Assembly (NCBI GenBank): GCA_019671135.1
Contig: JAHRHY010000023.1
Span: forward strand, 434,001-498,000
Length of the DNA stretch: 64,000 nucleotides
Source: Linnemannia hyalina
Taxonomy: Eukaryota > Mortierellomycota > Mortierellomycetes > Mortierellales > Mortierellaceae
Direction: 5' to 3'
Below, one piece after another: positions 12,003 through 23,158 of the stretch; positions within the stretch are counted from its first letter, which is position 1, and every line of letters begins with the position of its first letter. The position numbers and the translations under genes are program-made. The notes under the pieces were generated by a model. It did no database searches. It saw nothing but the letters and a program-made list of their open reading frames with translations, and was not told where the DNA came from.

Positions 12003-12534
12003 TAAAACGAGTCCATAATACGTGACACAAATATGCGCCTCATTCCCTTCGTTAAAACCAATCTTCTTTATTGTCATTTGAATCGCGGATGAGAAGAAGG
12101 GAGTTAAGGTGAATGTGGGTTGGAATGGGTGTTGCATGGTTCGACGTCGAGATTGAGAATGGCTGGTGCAAACACGTTTGAAGGCAAAAATGGTGAGCAT
12201 GAACAAATAAACGTAGTGCAGCAGTACCACTCCTCATTCATCACTGGCCTCGCTTACCCAGCCCTGTCATTGACAACCCACCCATGCGCACCACGAAGGC
12301 CTCTGCCAAATAGGAAAGACGAAAGGGTGGGGAGCCGAGCATAGCTTCGCAAAAGAAAAGAGTCTGCAGCTGCATGCAATCAATCCAGCCATGCTTCAGA
12401 CAGGCGCATACATTTGTATGCATGATTTGTGCTCGTGTGGCAAGGCGAAAAAAAATTCTCCCTTTTTTTGCACTGTAGAAAGAACGCACCCCAAAAAAAC
12501 AAAAAGAAAGGAAGGGAGCTGTTGATGATCTATT
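12003..12534 (-). repeat. Dispersed repeat, copy A (inverted to 47858-48456)
   Basis: Read on the minus strand, this block matches the plus strand at 47858-48456 at roughly 90% identity over its core by eye. Shared landmarks are GCATGCAG, then TTCGTGGTGCGCAT, then GGTTGTCAATGACAGGGCTG, then GTGTCACGTA and GACTCGTTTT at the far end. Similarity starts with ATAGATCATCAAC (12533-12521), which in copy B is the 3' end of a tRNA-Arg gene and its flank. Copy A has no recognisable tRNA body and lacks about 65 bp present in copy B near 47895-47963. No long shared reading frame, transposase or terminal inverted repeat was seen. It may be a segmental duplication or a non-autonomous element. Confidence 0.8.
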
Positions 12535-12645
12535 CAGCTACTTTCCCTTCCTACCACTTCAGTTCCAATACATTTTGTGTCCGTTTCTGTCCCCTTGAAA
12601 TTCGCCCATATCCCGAGTTCTATATATGAAGGAAACACGATGTAC

Positions 12646-12897
12646 CTATTCCATCCTCATTCTGCATTCTATTATTTCTTTTGTGAAGATTGAGAGTACG
12701 TTTATTCCGGGAGCCCCATGGACTGTTCGGTTGCACATGGAGTGAAAATCAATCATGCGGTAGACCAATGGTATATCAGCTGAGTAGAAGCGCTGAGAGA
12801 CCCGTAAGTAAGTCAATAAAGCTCTTGGCTTGAGAAATATGCCGATCCTGGTAGCGAGCTCCTGGATAGCGAAGACACGTTCCACTGCAGATTCCAT
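12646..12897 (-). pseudogene. F-box gene fragment (N-terminal part only)
   Basis: An open frame of 83 residues reads like the first part of a fungal F-box protein: AIQELATRIGIFLKPRALLT, then a VSQRFYSADIPLVYRMID segment matching the usual second half of the motif. It stops soon after, where intact relatives would continue for 400 or more residues of leucine-rich repeats. The ATG at 12897 could be genuine. No continuation in another frame is seen downstream towards the repeat at 12534. I read it as a truncated relic lying next to repeat copy A; a short expressed F-box-only protein is the alternative. Confidence 0.55.
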
Positions 12898-13246
12898 CGA
12901 AGTAGAGTTTGGGACTGGGGACAGGCTTGTCGAAAAAGTGAACTCGAGAGGCGTCTTTTATTGCCACTGTATGAGTTACTGGTTTAGTTAATGGTTGCTG
13001 TTGTTATTGCTGTTGATTGGGGTAGCTACTAGAGTTGTTAAGGTGGATGGAAGAGAAACTCAACAAGTTGAGCCCCTATGAGGCATACACAAAATTAACG
13101 CCCGTGCGAACAAAGCCATCAATCTTAATGGCCCTTCTGACCGTTAAGGGTTGTTCTTTACTTTCGAATTGGCCGATTTGACTTTTGAGCTTTCAATACT
13201 CTTTTCCCTTTTGCAATTACTCACCCACACAACCAGCATCGCGCAC

Positions 13247-14885
13247 ATGGCATCGGCAGATAAACAGACATTTGAGAAGGGAGCCATCGTCAGCGCAGAC
13301 TCGGCCTCAGTAAGCAGCACACACACAGAGCTCATTGCTAGTTTTGGCTTTGGCAATGCACAGTTGCATTGAATTAGTCGCAAGGTATATTATTTTTAAC
13401 GCCAATTATTGTTCGTCGCTCTTTTTGTCTCTATCTTCCATTGAATAGCTGATCGCCCTGGCAGCCGAGGTCGCCAAGCACGACGAAAAGTTCCAGCGCG
13501 TCAAGGGTGTGAAAGGAAGCATCAAAGTGCCCCGATCCGTCAAGGTAAGACAATTACCCCTTCCACAGACCACAATCTTCTCCACCCGTGTACCGAAAAA
13601 GAACCATTTTGCTAACCATACAGCTATCAATTGACCAATTGAACATAACAAATAGAAACCAACAGTATGGCAGAGACAGAATACGGGTCTCTCAGGACGC
13701 AGCAAACGCCACGACACTTCGACAGCCTTCCCGGACCAGCTCGATGAGGCACAATCGGCACGGAAGGCAGCATTGGAACGAAAGGCGAAGATGTACGAGA
13801 TGCTGAAGCGTGATGGTGGGGAGGGTATTCCGGATAATTTGCGGGAGGAGCTGTTGGTCGAGTTTGACGATCCCCGGAGAGGTGGAGGGCGTGATCGGTA
13901 TAGGAGTGGGAGTGAGGATGAGGATGAATATAGGGGAGAGAGATTTAGTTCGAGAGGACGGAGGCGGACTAGAAGCAGGAGTTGGAGCAGAAGCAGGAGC
14001 AGGAGTAGGAGTAGGAGTGATGATGGTTGGGATCAGGATGAGTCTATGCGAGTTGCCAGAGACCCAAGAGACTACAAGGTACGTTTCATCACTTGAATCG
14101 TCAAGGAATTGAACTCTAGAGAAAGGACAAACAAAACTCATCTATGCTGTTTTGATCTTTGTTCATATAAAATAGGACGATCCTTGGGTGGAACATGTGG
14201 ACGAGTTTGGGCGATCGAGACTAGTACGACAATCCGAGATCCCACCACCTCAACCTTCCAGGAATTATCACGACTCTCCAGGGTGCGTTCTTATGTCCCG
14301 CTATCAAATGCCAGGAAATGTCAATTGTGGATCGCCGAGACAATGAACATGCTTTACTCACTATGATCCAACTACGTTGTTGCATCCAATCTAATAGGAT
14401 ATATAACCCGGCAAACCCATTCCCTGTATTTCAGAACCAGGATGCAATCGATAAAGAAGAGTGGATCAAGGACGCTACAGGAGAAATGACTCGAGGTGCT
14501 GCGCGAAGAAGACCAGGGTACTCACAGGCCAACAAAGTGCGACATTACGACAACACGGCTGAACGGCGGGCGCGCGGTGTGGGCTTTTATGCTTTTTCAC
14601 AAGATGAGGAAGAGCGCGCGAGGCAAATGCGTGAACTGCTTGAGATGCGTAATCAGGTAAGGATGACATGGATGCGCTGCTGAGGTTTGATGGGGCTGTG
14701 GGCGTGTTTTGGTATACTGTGTTTATTAATTACATATCTTGCTTTCGTTCCATGGATGATAGACGGAGACGTCGAGGTCCAAGCACAGGACACTAAAGGA
14801 CAAACGGCGGGAAGAGATCGAGGCACGCAAGGTCCTGATCCAACAGAAGCGGCTAAAGTCTCTCGCGAGCACCGTCGCCTCCTAG
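13247..14885 (+). CDS. CCDC174-family protein
   Basis: Six exons (13247..13309, 13449..13544, 13656..14078, 14176..14282, 14398..14656, 14763..14885) encode 356 residues. The segment KPTVWQRQNTGLSGRSKR corresponds to the conserved KPSIWSKQNxGVSxR block of CCDC174. It is followed by a coiled region (ARKAALERKAKMYEMLKRD), an arginine/serine-rich RSRSWSRSRSRSRSRS stretch, a WVEHVDEFGRSR block, and GVGFYAFSQDEEERARQMREL, which also match the family. CCDC174 in animals is a nuclear protein linked to the exon-junction complex, and the RS repeat agrees with a role in RNA processing; function here is inferred. The protein is shorter than the roughly 467-residue human one, ending soon after the basic helix. 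An AATAAA signal lies near 14900. Confidence 0.85.
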
Positions 14886-15583
14886 GACAGCGTCTCAGAA
14901 ATAAATAAAAAAGCGTCAACAACAACGAACGCAACGACAATGGGAGGATCGGGATATGGATGTGTAAAAATACTTTCCGGGATTTATTTGATGTGACGAG
15001 ATAAAAGTAGTGCTGCTGTGTCAGGTCGGCGGTTGTAGTCGCAGAGGAGGAGAACGCCGAAGAAGAGGAGAAGGAGAATAAGTCTTACGCTTGAAGGATA
15101 TGAAGGGGGACTTAGCTGCTGTTGCCTTCCCTCGCTCAAGTGAGGTATGGACTTGGAAACGCGACGTGGCTTGTGGTACCGTTTTGGTGAGGAGCGGTGG
15201 TAAATTCTCAACCTTTCTTGTATGGGATAGCAGGAATTGTTGATTACAAGAGAAGAATGGTAACATCGGATATCCTGGTTCCTTGACATTGATTTCCTTC
15301 TTTGGCAGCCATTGTTCCCTCTCACCGTGAAAATTTTCCAAGTGATATTGCTGCTTGCAAACCCTAAACCTACAATGTAAACTGCCATCTACTGTTTCTA
15401 TGCAGGCAAGCATATATGCGCTTGTTCGTTGTTAGGGTTAGATCGCCTACTCTTGCGTCTTGAGACGACAATCTCAGAGACATTGAACTCGGGAAGATAT
15501 ATCGCCGAAGTACTGGTACGATAGGTAACGGCTGGTGATGCTTGGACTTGTCTGTCATGATCGAGAGGGTGTTTGCAAAAAGG
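14886..15583. other. Intergenic region with unconvincing minus-strand frames
   Basis: About 700 bp between CCDC174 and the small gene at 15746. Two minus-strand frames of about 130 residues (15021-15413 and 14984-15388) overlap each other and lack family resemblance or biased codon use. I do not call a gene. Confidence 0.4.
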
Positions 15584-15590
15584 TATAAAA
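15584..15590 (+). promoter_or_regulatory. TATA box of the 72-residue gene
   Basis: GGTATAAAAGAG is a near-perfect TATA element, 156 bp before the ATG at 15746. The leader between them is CA-rich and holds a short tandem repeat of an ACAAGCC(C/T)TACCA unit (about 15643-15680). Strong TATA boxes in fungi often mark inducible or highly expressed genes. Confidence 0.65.
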
Positions 15591-15745
15591 GAGGGGAGAG
15601 GGTCACTGTTCTATCAACCATCAACCAACAACCAAGCAGCAACAAGCCCTACCAACAAGCCTTACCAACAAGCCCTACCAATACAATCTCAAGACTCCCT
15701 GCAGACTCACAACACTATCTCTCAACTCTACCTCACGCAACCACG

Positions 15746-15964
15746 ATGGCCCAGTTCAAGTTCAACAAGACTACCCAGTCTCCCTCAACCATTTGCCTGC
15801 TCCCCTCTACCACCATAAGCACAAGCCAGAAGCCCGCACCCGTCATACTTATTGGTCCACCCGTCGGCCAGACTGGCGGCAAGCTGATCCAAAAAGAGGC
15901 TGTTATCCGCGTGCTCTTGCGGACCGGTGGTGATGGCATCCCTCTCCCTTCCACTGTTATCTAG
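15746..15964 (+). CDS. Small protein of 72 residues, unknown
   Basis: An intron-less open frame reads MAQFKFNKTTQSPSTICLLP and ends in TVI. Reasons to believe it is real are a strong TATA box, an unstructured CA-rich leader, a good start context (CACGATGGCC) and codon use typical of expressed genes here (AAG, GGC, CTC, ATC). There is no signal peptide or membrane helix. The middle is rich in glycine and hydrophobic residues (VILIGPPVGQTGGK); the glycines are a weak reminder of a nucleotide-binding loop, but no P-loop consensus is met. I do not recognise the family. It could be a lineage-specific stress or spore protein, which is speculation. Confidence 0.5.
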   Translation: MAQFKFNKTTQSPSTICLLPSTTISTSQKPAPVILIGPPVGQTGGKLIQKEAVIRVLLRTGGDGIPLPSTVI

Positions 15965-16882
15965 TATTCCTTCCTTCTTGAAGTATGGGAGTTGCGAGGG
16001 CTGTTTTTTGAGGAGCGAATAAACAACATGTGGAAAAGTAACGATACTCTTTTTGACTAACTCATGCCAACACATCGACATACACACACCTTCGAATGCC
16101 CAGTTTTCTTCTGTTATGAACAGCCTCCTTACGGCCAGCAATATGCACAAGCTTATATGGCAATAACGATACAATAAGAACACCTGTTGCTATAGGAAAC
16201 ACGACCTGGCCCACATTCTCACACAAAGGATTGATGATAGACAGATACTCGAAATGTCATCACCTCTCTCTCTCTCTCTCTCTGTCCCTGACGTTCATTG
16301 GTCTCATCGCCCATCGCTGTGACCTGTGTCCCTGAGTGATCAAAACATTTAGGGAAACAGAAACGGTGATTGCAGAAGGGAAAAATAAAACAAGGATATC
16401 AGCCAACCTCTTTCACTCCTCTTGCAATTCGGATGAGGGAACACTTGTACTAGCAATTGCAATGAAAGGCGGACGAGCAGGTAAATGGGGGTTGACAAGG
16501 GGAGAAGATAGAGAAAAGATTTGACATGTTTGTTGACAAGGAAGAGCTATTTAAATGGCGGAGATAAGAACAAAAGCGGTTGGACCCTCTTTGCAATTCC
16601 ACACTTGGAAAAAAAACAGGGGGTCCTTCCCAGCCAAGCAAAATTGTGTACCTCACCCACTTCCCATAACCCCCTCAGAATAAATAGAGCATCCCCTTTC
16701 ACTTGCTTTCACCTTTTTTTTTTCTTGTTTTTTTTTTTTCTTTTTCTTGGTCTGGCTTCTGGTTCTGGTTTTTGGTTGGATTCACAACCCCTTCCACCTT
16801 CCTTCACCAGAAACCGATACCGCCAGTCAAGTCATTCCTCGGACTCATTCCCCTTTCACCTCTTCTTTGATCCTCATTCAAC
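15965..16882. other. Intergenic region with a (CT)n microsatellite
   Basis: About 900 bp without a gene. It contains a CT dinucleotide run at about 16264-16283 and a long T-rich stretch (about 16720-16750) in the presumed promoter of the DUF4286 gene. Confidence 0.6.
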
Positions 16883-17757
16883 ATGTCAATGACACAGCCT
16901 TCTGATTCAGCCCCTGCTACCAGCAACCAGGTGCACACTTACAGCGCAGGCACGCTGGTGTATGAAGTCAACTTGTCTGTCCCACGCGAGAAGGCCGAAG
17001 ATTACATTGACTGGCTCCGCGGCTTCACCAAGGTACTTTTGAGGGACAATGATACAGCAAGACTGCAGTGTACAAAGGAAGCAATTGAGAGTACTTTATT
17101 GTGCTTACTCGTCATCTTTCGTCAGCAGTGAGGGCACGACAACAATGAAAGAGTGAGAAACAAAGAAAGAAACAGGTTCGGCCTTTTATACTCACGCACT
17201 TTTCCTTCCCTTCCTCCCTCCCTCCCCCCGCACAACCCTTTTCAACTCGGACAAATAGGAACAAGTGAAGAGGATCCCTGGGTTCCTGTCGACCATGGTC
17301 TTCCGCCAGCCCAAACCCTGTAAGTTGTTTTGAACAAGGTCGTCTAAGATGAAGAAAAGAACATGGGTGTTTATCCCATCACCCTCATATCGAGCCCAAA
17401 TTAGAGTTTCGATTCGTTCCTGGGTCCACTTCATCTCCTTCCGGTTGTGAACCGTACCCTTTTGCCCCGCACTTTTTCACAGCACTTGCGTTCATTCAAT
17501 CTTCCTTAAGTCAATTTACATCCACGCCCCTATATCTAACACCTCTTATTTTCATAATTCTAATTCTAATAGACGGCCTGCATTGGTTGTCGGAGGAGGG
17601 AAACGCAAAGACATACATCACGGTCCACTACGTGATCGAATCGCAGGCACATCTGGAAGAGTACCTCAAACGCGACCAGCCCGCCGTCGCTGCTGCTGAA
17701 CAGGACCGCTTCGAGTTCCTCGTCACCAGCCGGCGCACCCTCAGCGTCGTCTGCTAG
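16883..17757 (+). CDS. DUF4286-family protein
   Basis: Three exons (16883..17032, 17259..17319, 17573..17757) encode 131 residues. The fold-like pattern is that of DUF4286: an opening strand (TLVYEVNLSVPREKAEDYID followed by WLRGF), a middle IPGFLSTMVFRQP, then YITVHYVIESQAHLEEYLKR, and a terminal FEFLVTSRRTLSVV. This is a small ferredoxin-like alpha/beta domain found across bacteria and some eukaryotes, with no established biochemical role. The N-terminus is a short serine/proline-rich tail without a targeting signal. The splice phases are 0 and 1, and all sites have GTA donors and ATAG acceptors. Confidence 0.75.
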
Positions 17758-18042
17758 ATTGTTCTTTTTGTAGGCAGTCCATGTTGCTATATACCATTCA
17801 TTCTCACGTTTTCATTCATTGCAGTCAGGGTATTAAAGCAGATATTCTAGGCATATTTATTTGTTCACGCTGTACACGGTGTATATGATAGTGTTATAGT
17901 TGTTGTTGTAGTAGTATGGTGTTGCTTCTGGTATGTTTTGTTGATGTTACTGCTTGTTGTTGTTCCAGCTACTTTTCGTAGTTGTTGTTGATGGTTGTAT
18001 ATGTTTGATATGACTCCACTATCCTGTCGCAATCGCTTCGAC

Positions 18043-19129
18043 TTATTCCGTGACGTGATACATAACCTTCTCCTTGTTCAACACCTCAGACTCCAAATAA
18101 GCAGGCGTCGGTGCCTGGTTATAACTCGAAGCCACAGGTGCCCCATAAACCATCTTACAAGGGACAACTCCCGAATAATGCTTCTTGCACAGCTCCTCAT
18201 CCTTGGTCTCCTTCAAATCATCATTCACTCCGCCAATCCTGTGCTTCGCACTCGCTTTCTCAATTCGGACCGCAATGACTTTAGTCGACTGGAGGTCGAT
18301 CTTGTTGGGGAGTCGGGAATCGTTCCAGCGGTCGGCGTGGCGGAAGGGTTGATTGGTGATGACTTCGAGGGCGCGGGATTTTTCTTCGGGGTCGGTGACG
18401 AGGCGGCCGTGACCGAAAACGACGGCGGAGAAATAGTTGAAGGAGTTGTGGAAGGGCGACATTGCTACTATCAAGGCATCTACTTGCGAGACCTGTTGGA
18501 TCGAAAGGGAGGGGGGGGGGGGAAGAGAAGTCAATGAGGGTTAGAGTTGTGGTGGAAATAAACTCACGTGTGGTGGTTGTGGGAGTAATTTCCAATTGCG
18601 CAGACGGTACACGCCGCAGTGCCCTCTCTCATTTTTCACAGATTTCCGAAGTTCCGGACATTTTGGAGCTTGGGCACAAAAGAAAAGCAAAGAATGGAGG
18701 TGGGGGGGTAAAGATGTGCTTACGGTGATGCAGACTTTGGGGAGGTTGTCCGAAGAAAGCGCCTTCATCATGCGTCCACTGACAAATCTACAAGGACATA
18801 AACACAAGGCAATTGAGAACCATTGATGTTAGTCTCCCTCTTCATGACTCGCTGTTTTCAAATCTCCGAGCATGCTCCTGAAACTCCTGACAATTCCTAA
18901 ACACATACCCATGGATGTAAACAGTATCCTCGATACGCCCATAGCACATGGGCATAACAAAAGGCCAATCATCCTCCTCAGCAACCCCGGGGGGAAGAGT
19001 GAACCCGACGTGGGCAAGCATGTTGTTGTCAAGGATGGAGTTGATGGCCTCGGAGTCGTAGTGGGCTCGGTCCTTTAGGCGGTGGACTTGGTTGATGTCC
19101 TTGTGGGAGGTAGGTGTGTAGTCTGTCAT
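18043..19129 (-). CDS. Pyridoxamine 5'-phosphate oxidase-like flavin protein
   Basis: Three exons (19129..18909, 18787..18724, 18492..18043) encode 244 residues. The N-terminal part (RAHYDSEAINSILDNNMLAH, then VGFTLPP and PFVMPMCYG, then YIHGFVSGRMMKAL) follows the split-barrel flavin-binding fold of the Pyridox_ox_2 family, and MSPFHNSFNYFSAVVFGHGR continues it. Relatives bind FMN or similar flavins; some are annotated as flavin-nucleotide-binding proteins, and the substrate is generally unknown. No targeting signal is visible, so a cytosolic location is likely. The extension after about residue 190 (KHYSGVVPCKMVYGAPV) is the usual C-terminal part of the fungal subgroup. A run of 11-12 C on the coding strand sits just before the last acceptor. 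Confidence 0.8.
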
Positions 19130-20039
19130 CGTTGCTTCTTGTTTCCTTTGCTTGTTCCTTGGGAGTGGTTGGTGGAAGGTAGTGTTCCTGGAGTTGAGAT
19201 GCTTGTTGTTGTTGGGAAGACTGGAGAAAAGAGAGGGGAAATTCGTGAGAAAGTTCGGCTTCTTTATACCTTGGAAGGTAAGAGAGGGAGGGGTAGGGGT
19301 CCAGCTGATCGATCGATTATTTTGTTTGTTTGTTTGTTTGTTTGTCTTCCTTCTTCTTCCTTCACAGCTTCTTCATCCTCACAAATACACACCTTTTTAC
19401 TTGTGATAGGTACCATCACTACGGCAACCTTCAACATCGACCGCTAAAGCACGAAAATAAAGCGGGTGGGGAAAGTAGCTGCGAGGATGCAGAGGTTGAT
19501 GACTCTTTTTCGACAAACGACAAAAGACAAACAGATAAAGGAACACTAAGCAATTGACCGAGACTGAAAGGTATCCACCACACTCACTTTTACACGATCA
19601 ATCACACGCCTTGACTTCCCCTGACTCCCGGACTCCAAAGGAAGCAAAGGAAACACCTTAATATCCCATTAAAGTTCCCAGGTCATCCTAGAAAAAATAA
19701 TAATGAGGCAGCACAATATCCGATATGCGGCTGCGCTGTTCGTTCATTGTTTTGAAGATCTTTGGGGTGTCGGTGGTGGGAGAAAGGTAACGCATAACAA
19801 GCATGATACGTCGGAGACTAGTGTGTCTTCTTTGTTCCCTTTGTTCCCGCTTATTTGTTTCGCGTCTTGCTATTTCGGTAATTTCGATGCACAATCCGTA
19901 ATTTTTTAGCCGTGGCTACCTATGCAATGGCGCAATACAAGCAGATGGACAATGTGTGCTTGACTAAAGGACGAAAAATAGGTTTCTTTGTCTAGGGAAA
20001 ATAACGGTAGGGAGATGATTACTATCAGTGGGCGCGCGT
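19130..20039. other. Intergenic region with a (TTTG)n repeat
   Basis: Non-coding as far as I can see. It holds a TTTG microsatellite at about 19321-19344 in the presumed promoter of the flavin-protein gene. No tRNA or conserved frame was found. Confidence 0.5.
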
Positions 20040-20350
20040 GGTCAAGATAAAACACCATAGGACAGACATAAGACAGGCAGACATAAGAACATGCGATTAG
20101 TTGATTGTTTGCAGATATCCATATACGTCCGCCTGCGGATCCATTCCTCCGGGGAGGAAAAAGACCGTAGGAGGATGGAGGGACGCGGGTGGCTAAATAA
20201 AGGGTGCCATAGGACAAACATAGGTCAGACAGATATCGTTGGTCAAAGATAGTACGAAGAGCATTCAACTCGTCGTTTGTATTGTTTGTTTGTTGGTGTC
20301 CATGTACGCCTGCTTGCGGATCAATTCCTCGGCTGCCGCTCGTCCTCACC
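20040..20350. repeat. Degenerate tandem duplication, about 165 bp period
   Basis: Two adjoining blocks share CCATAGGACA(G/A)ACATA near 20053 and 20209, and GCGGATC(C/A)ATTCCTC near 20135 and 20316. Sequence between the shared parts has diverged. It appears to be an old local duplication in non-coding DNA. Confidence 0.55.
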
Positions 20351-21409
20351 CTCGTCGTTTTCTTTTTTATAGCTACTTACGCCCTGCCTGCACTCTGAGG
20401 GTGTGAGATTGAGGATGAAAACAAAAAAGAGGGAGAGGGACCAGAACGTTTTGAGATGGTCCAATTGCTTCAGGATTGGTTGAGGGCCTAGCCTGGATCA
20501 GCAGGGGTCCGATTTGTAAAACGGTATCAAAAAAGGACGAAAGAGGGTTCACCCTCCGAGGCAAAGAGAGGCCAGGAGGAAAGTGAAGGAGGGAAAAAAG
20601 GAAGAACCATGTGCAGATGTTGAGATAGACGCAACAAAAGGAGGAGCAAGGGAAGCAAGGAAGGAAGAAAACGACAACAGGCGCATGTTGCTATTCTCAG
20701 TACTGGTGCACTAGATTTGTGCTCACTCAAACAGAAGACAAGACTAGACAAAAGGAAAAAACACTCAGAGGCTTGGGCACGTTTTTCATTTCAGACTGAC
20801 TGGATGTTGTTTTTTTGATATGTCGGTGTCACAGCTGTTTATTTTTAGCTGGAAAAAATATAGTGCAGGTGTACACAACACTCACAGACGTAGGCGAAGG
20901 CAGAGAGGCACAGATGATAAAAAAGTCAAAAAGTGGCATGGGCGTCGACCCTCAAAAGGAGCGACAGGCCAAAGGAGAGATGAAACAACATTCCAGGTTG
21001 TTGTCCCTGGTGGTCTGCTGGCGCGGCGTGCCTGTTGTTGTTGTTGTTGTTGTTGACATCGTCGTTGTTGTTATCGATAATGGGAGACAAAAGGGCGTAT
21101 GAACAAAAGACAAAGGGCATCATATCCACATCTCCTCTTGTTTTCTTCTCTTCTTCTTTCTCTCCTTTTGGTCTGAATACCCTTGTCCTGCCCCTACTTG
21201 CACTCTCTTTTATTCCCTTCACTTCACTTCTCTCATTCACTCATTCCATCTTTCTTCTGATTCACAACCAAACCCCATCTCTTTTCCTCTCCTTCAACTC
21301 GAATAACCACAGCCAGACACACACAGGAATTGGGCAATCCAATTCATAATCGCACCACGCATATATTCCCTTCCTCCCTTGCATTAACGTAAAAAATAAT
21401 CACAGCACG
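20351..21409. other. Upstream region of the O-fucosyltransferase-like gene
   Basis: About 1 kb of non-coding sequence with a GTT run near 21034-21055 and a CT-rich leader before the ATG at 21410. Open frames here are microsatellite or pyrimidine artefacts. Confidence 0.5.
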
Positions 21410-23158
21410 ATGTCCGGTCTGCGAACACGCAGGTTGCTTGCACTGGGCGCTGTCGTCTTCTCAGGAGTCCTCCTCTTCCACCTCTTCTCCACACGAAACC
21501 CCTTCGAGATCGACCTCCGTCTCAACGATATCACTTCCTCCTCCGATCAACGCCTCACTCTACCAAATCATTATCAACAACAACAACAGCATCATGATGC
21601 TCAACGCCCCAGTATTCCAGAGCCCATGCCCGACCCAGAGAACGTGCTTAAACATATCCAGGATGGATCTCGGAAACCACAGGAACCCATCTTGCCAAAA
21701 GAGATCCCTAAACCAAAGACGACTCTGGATCCAGAGGTCAAGTACCTCGGGTACCTCATGTACGGTGGCCTCACCAACCAGGTAACGGCTTATTTTCAAT
21801 TGCCACAGCAGCGTCCTTGGTCGCCTTTTTTTTTTCTCAGGGCACAAGAAGGATGATAAAAAACTTTTATTTTTAAAGTTTTTTGCTTTGCCGCTCATAC
21901 TTTCAAACTAACCGACGCTTCCTACTTTTCTTCCTTTGTTGTTGTTATCTTTCTCCTGTTTGTGTGTTTGTGATGGGTTTAGTTCATTGCCTTCCAGAGT
22001 GCGGCGTTTGTGGCTCTCAAGCTGAACAGGACACTCATCCTCCCACCCTTCATCACCACCAACCACGACGAAGAGGTCGCTGCCCAACGCTGGTCTGATT
22101 TCTTCGACCTCGACCGATTCACACGCCTCAGTGGCCTCAAAGTCGTCGAGTGGCATGACATCCGACCGCTCTCTCCAGAACATGTCCACATTGGCAACAA
22201 ACAGGTCCGGTCCCATGGACGGAACAACCCTTGGTGGTCGAAGTTGGCCGAGACCTTGACCATCCATGTCACCTATGGGTTTGGCGACTCTGAGAACATC
22301 CATACGACGGAGCGGAACTTTTTGCGCCAGTTTCTGTTGATCCCACGCTATGTGCGCCCACCACGAGCCCATCGAGCAGCAACAACAGAGGGCGAGGAGG
22401 AAGAGGAAGGGGAAGGGGAAGAGTACATTGAGGATGGGGTGGGTGTGGGAGACAGCGCCAGCGACTGGGCTCAGAGTGGAACAAAGGCGGCGTCGTCAAA
22501 GGATAACAACAAAAAGGATGACATCTTCCTCCTGGATGACGCTGTGGAACGTTTTGCTGAGTACAAAAGTCAAGTTGTGTTTCTGAGCCACACTTACAAA
22601 CTCAAGGACCCCCAAAGCCCACGATCATGGAGAGATATCGGACAATTTATGCACTTTAACGATAAAGTAATGGACTATGCCCGCAAGATCATTCGTCACC
22701 GAGCGCCCGAGGTCATCTCGGAGACGGAGGGCAAGTACATTGCTATGCATCTGCGTCGAGGCGACATCTGGATGAAGTGTCGGACAAAGTCAGCGGAGCA
22801 GATGATGGATTGTATCCCACCTCTGGGACACTACGCCGAGATGGTCGACCTGGCCAGGAACGCAGAGGGCAAAAGATTGCCCGTCTTGGTCACCACGGAT
22901 TCAAAGTCCGAGGAGGATTTCTCGACCATGGCCCGGTTGGGCTGGAAACGACTCAATCATGACCTGTACACGACCGAGAAGGTGCTGGGCATCTTTGGAC
23001 CTGCCATGGTGGATGCAGCCATTCTTGCGGAGGCGGACTATATGGTTGGAACTCAAGTGAGCACGATGACACGGATCGCGGCCAGGCGACAGTTAACATG
23101 GCATGGACACGACCCACTCTATCCACGCACCACTACCTCCTGGACACCCGAGAACTAG
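21410..23158 (+). CDS. O-fucosyltransferase-family Golgi protein
   Basis: Two exons (21410..21781 and 21983..23158) encode 515 residues. Residues of about 9-27 (LLALGAVVFSGVLLFHLFS) form one uncleaved membrane helix, so it is probably a type II Golgi or ER protein. The catalytic part begins with YLMYGGLTNQ across the splice junction into FIAFQSAAFVALKLNRTLIL, the GGxxNQ substrate-binding motif of GDP-fucose protein O-fucosyltransferases. YIAMHLRRGD is the arginine-bearing peptide-II-like motif, and the end has VGTQVSTMTR, which matches the third motif. Acceptor and sugar donor in fungi are uncertain. An acidic insert (about residues 250-275) and a stretch of S, K and N follow, unlike the animal enzymes, and probably form a surface loop. 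Confidence 0.8.

Noticed and set aside
12052..12237. 60-residue frame conserved between the two repeat copies
   Set aside because: The matching frame in copy B is shifted by indels, so the conservation is at DNA level and does not support a protein.
15021..15413. Two overlapping minus-strand frames of about 130 residues
   Set aside because: No start context, no biased codons, no family, and the frames contradict each other.
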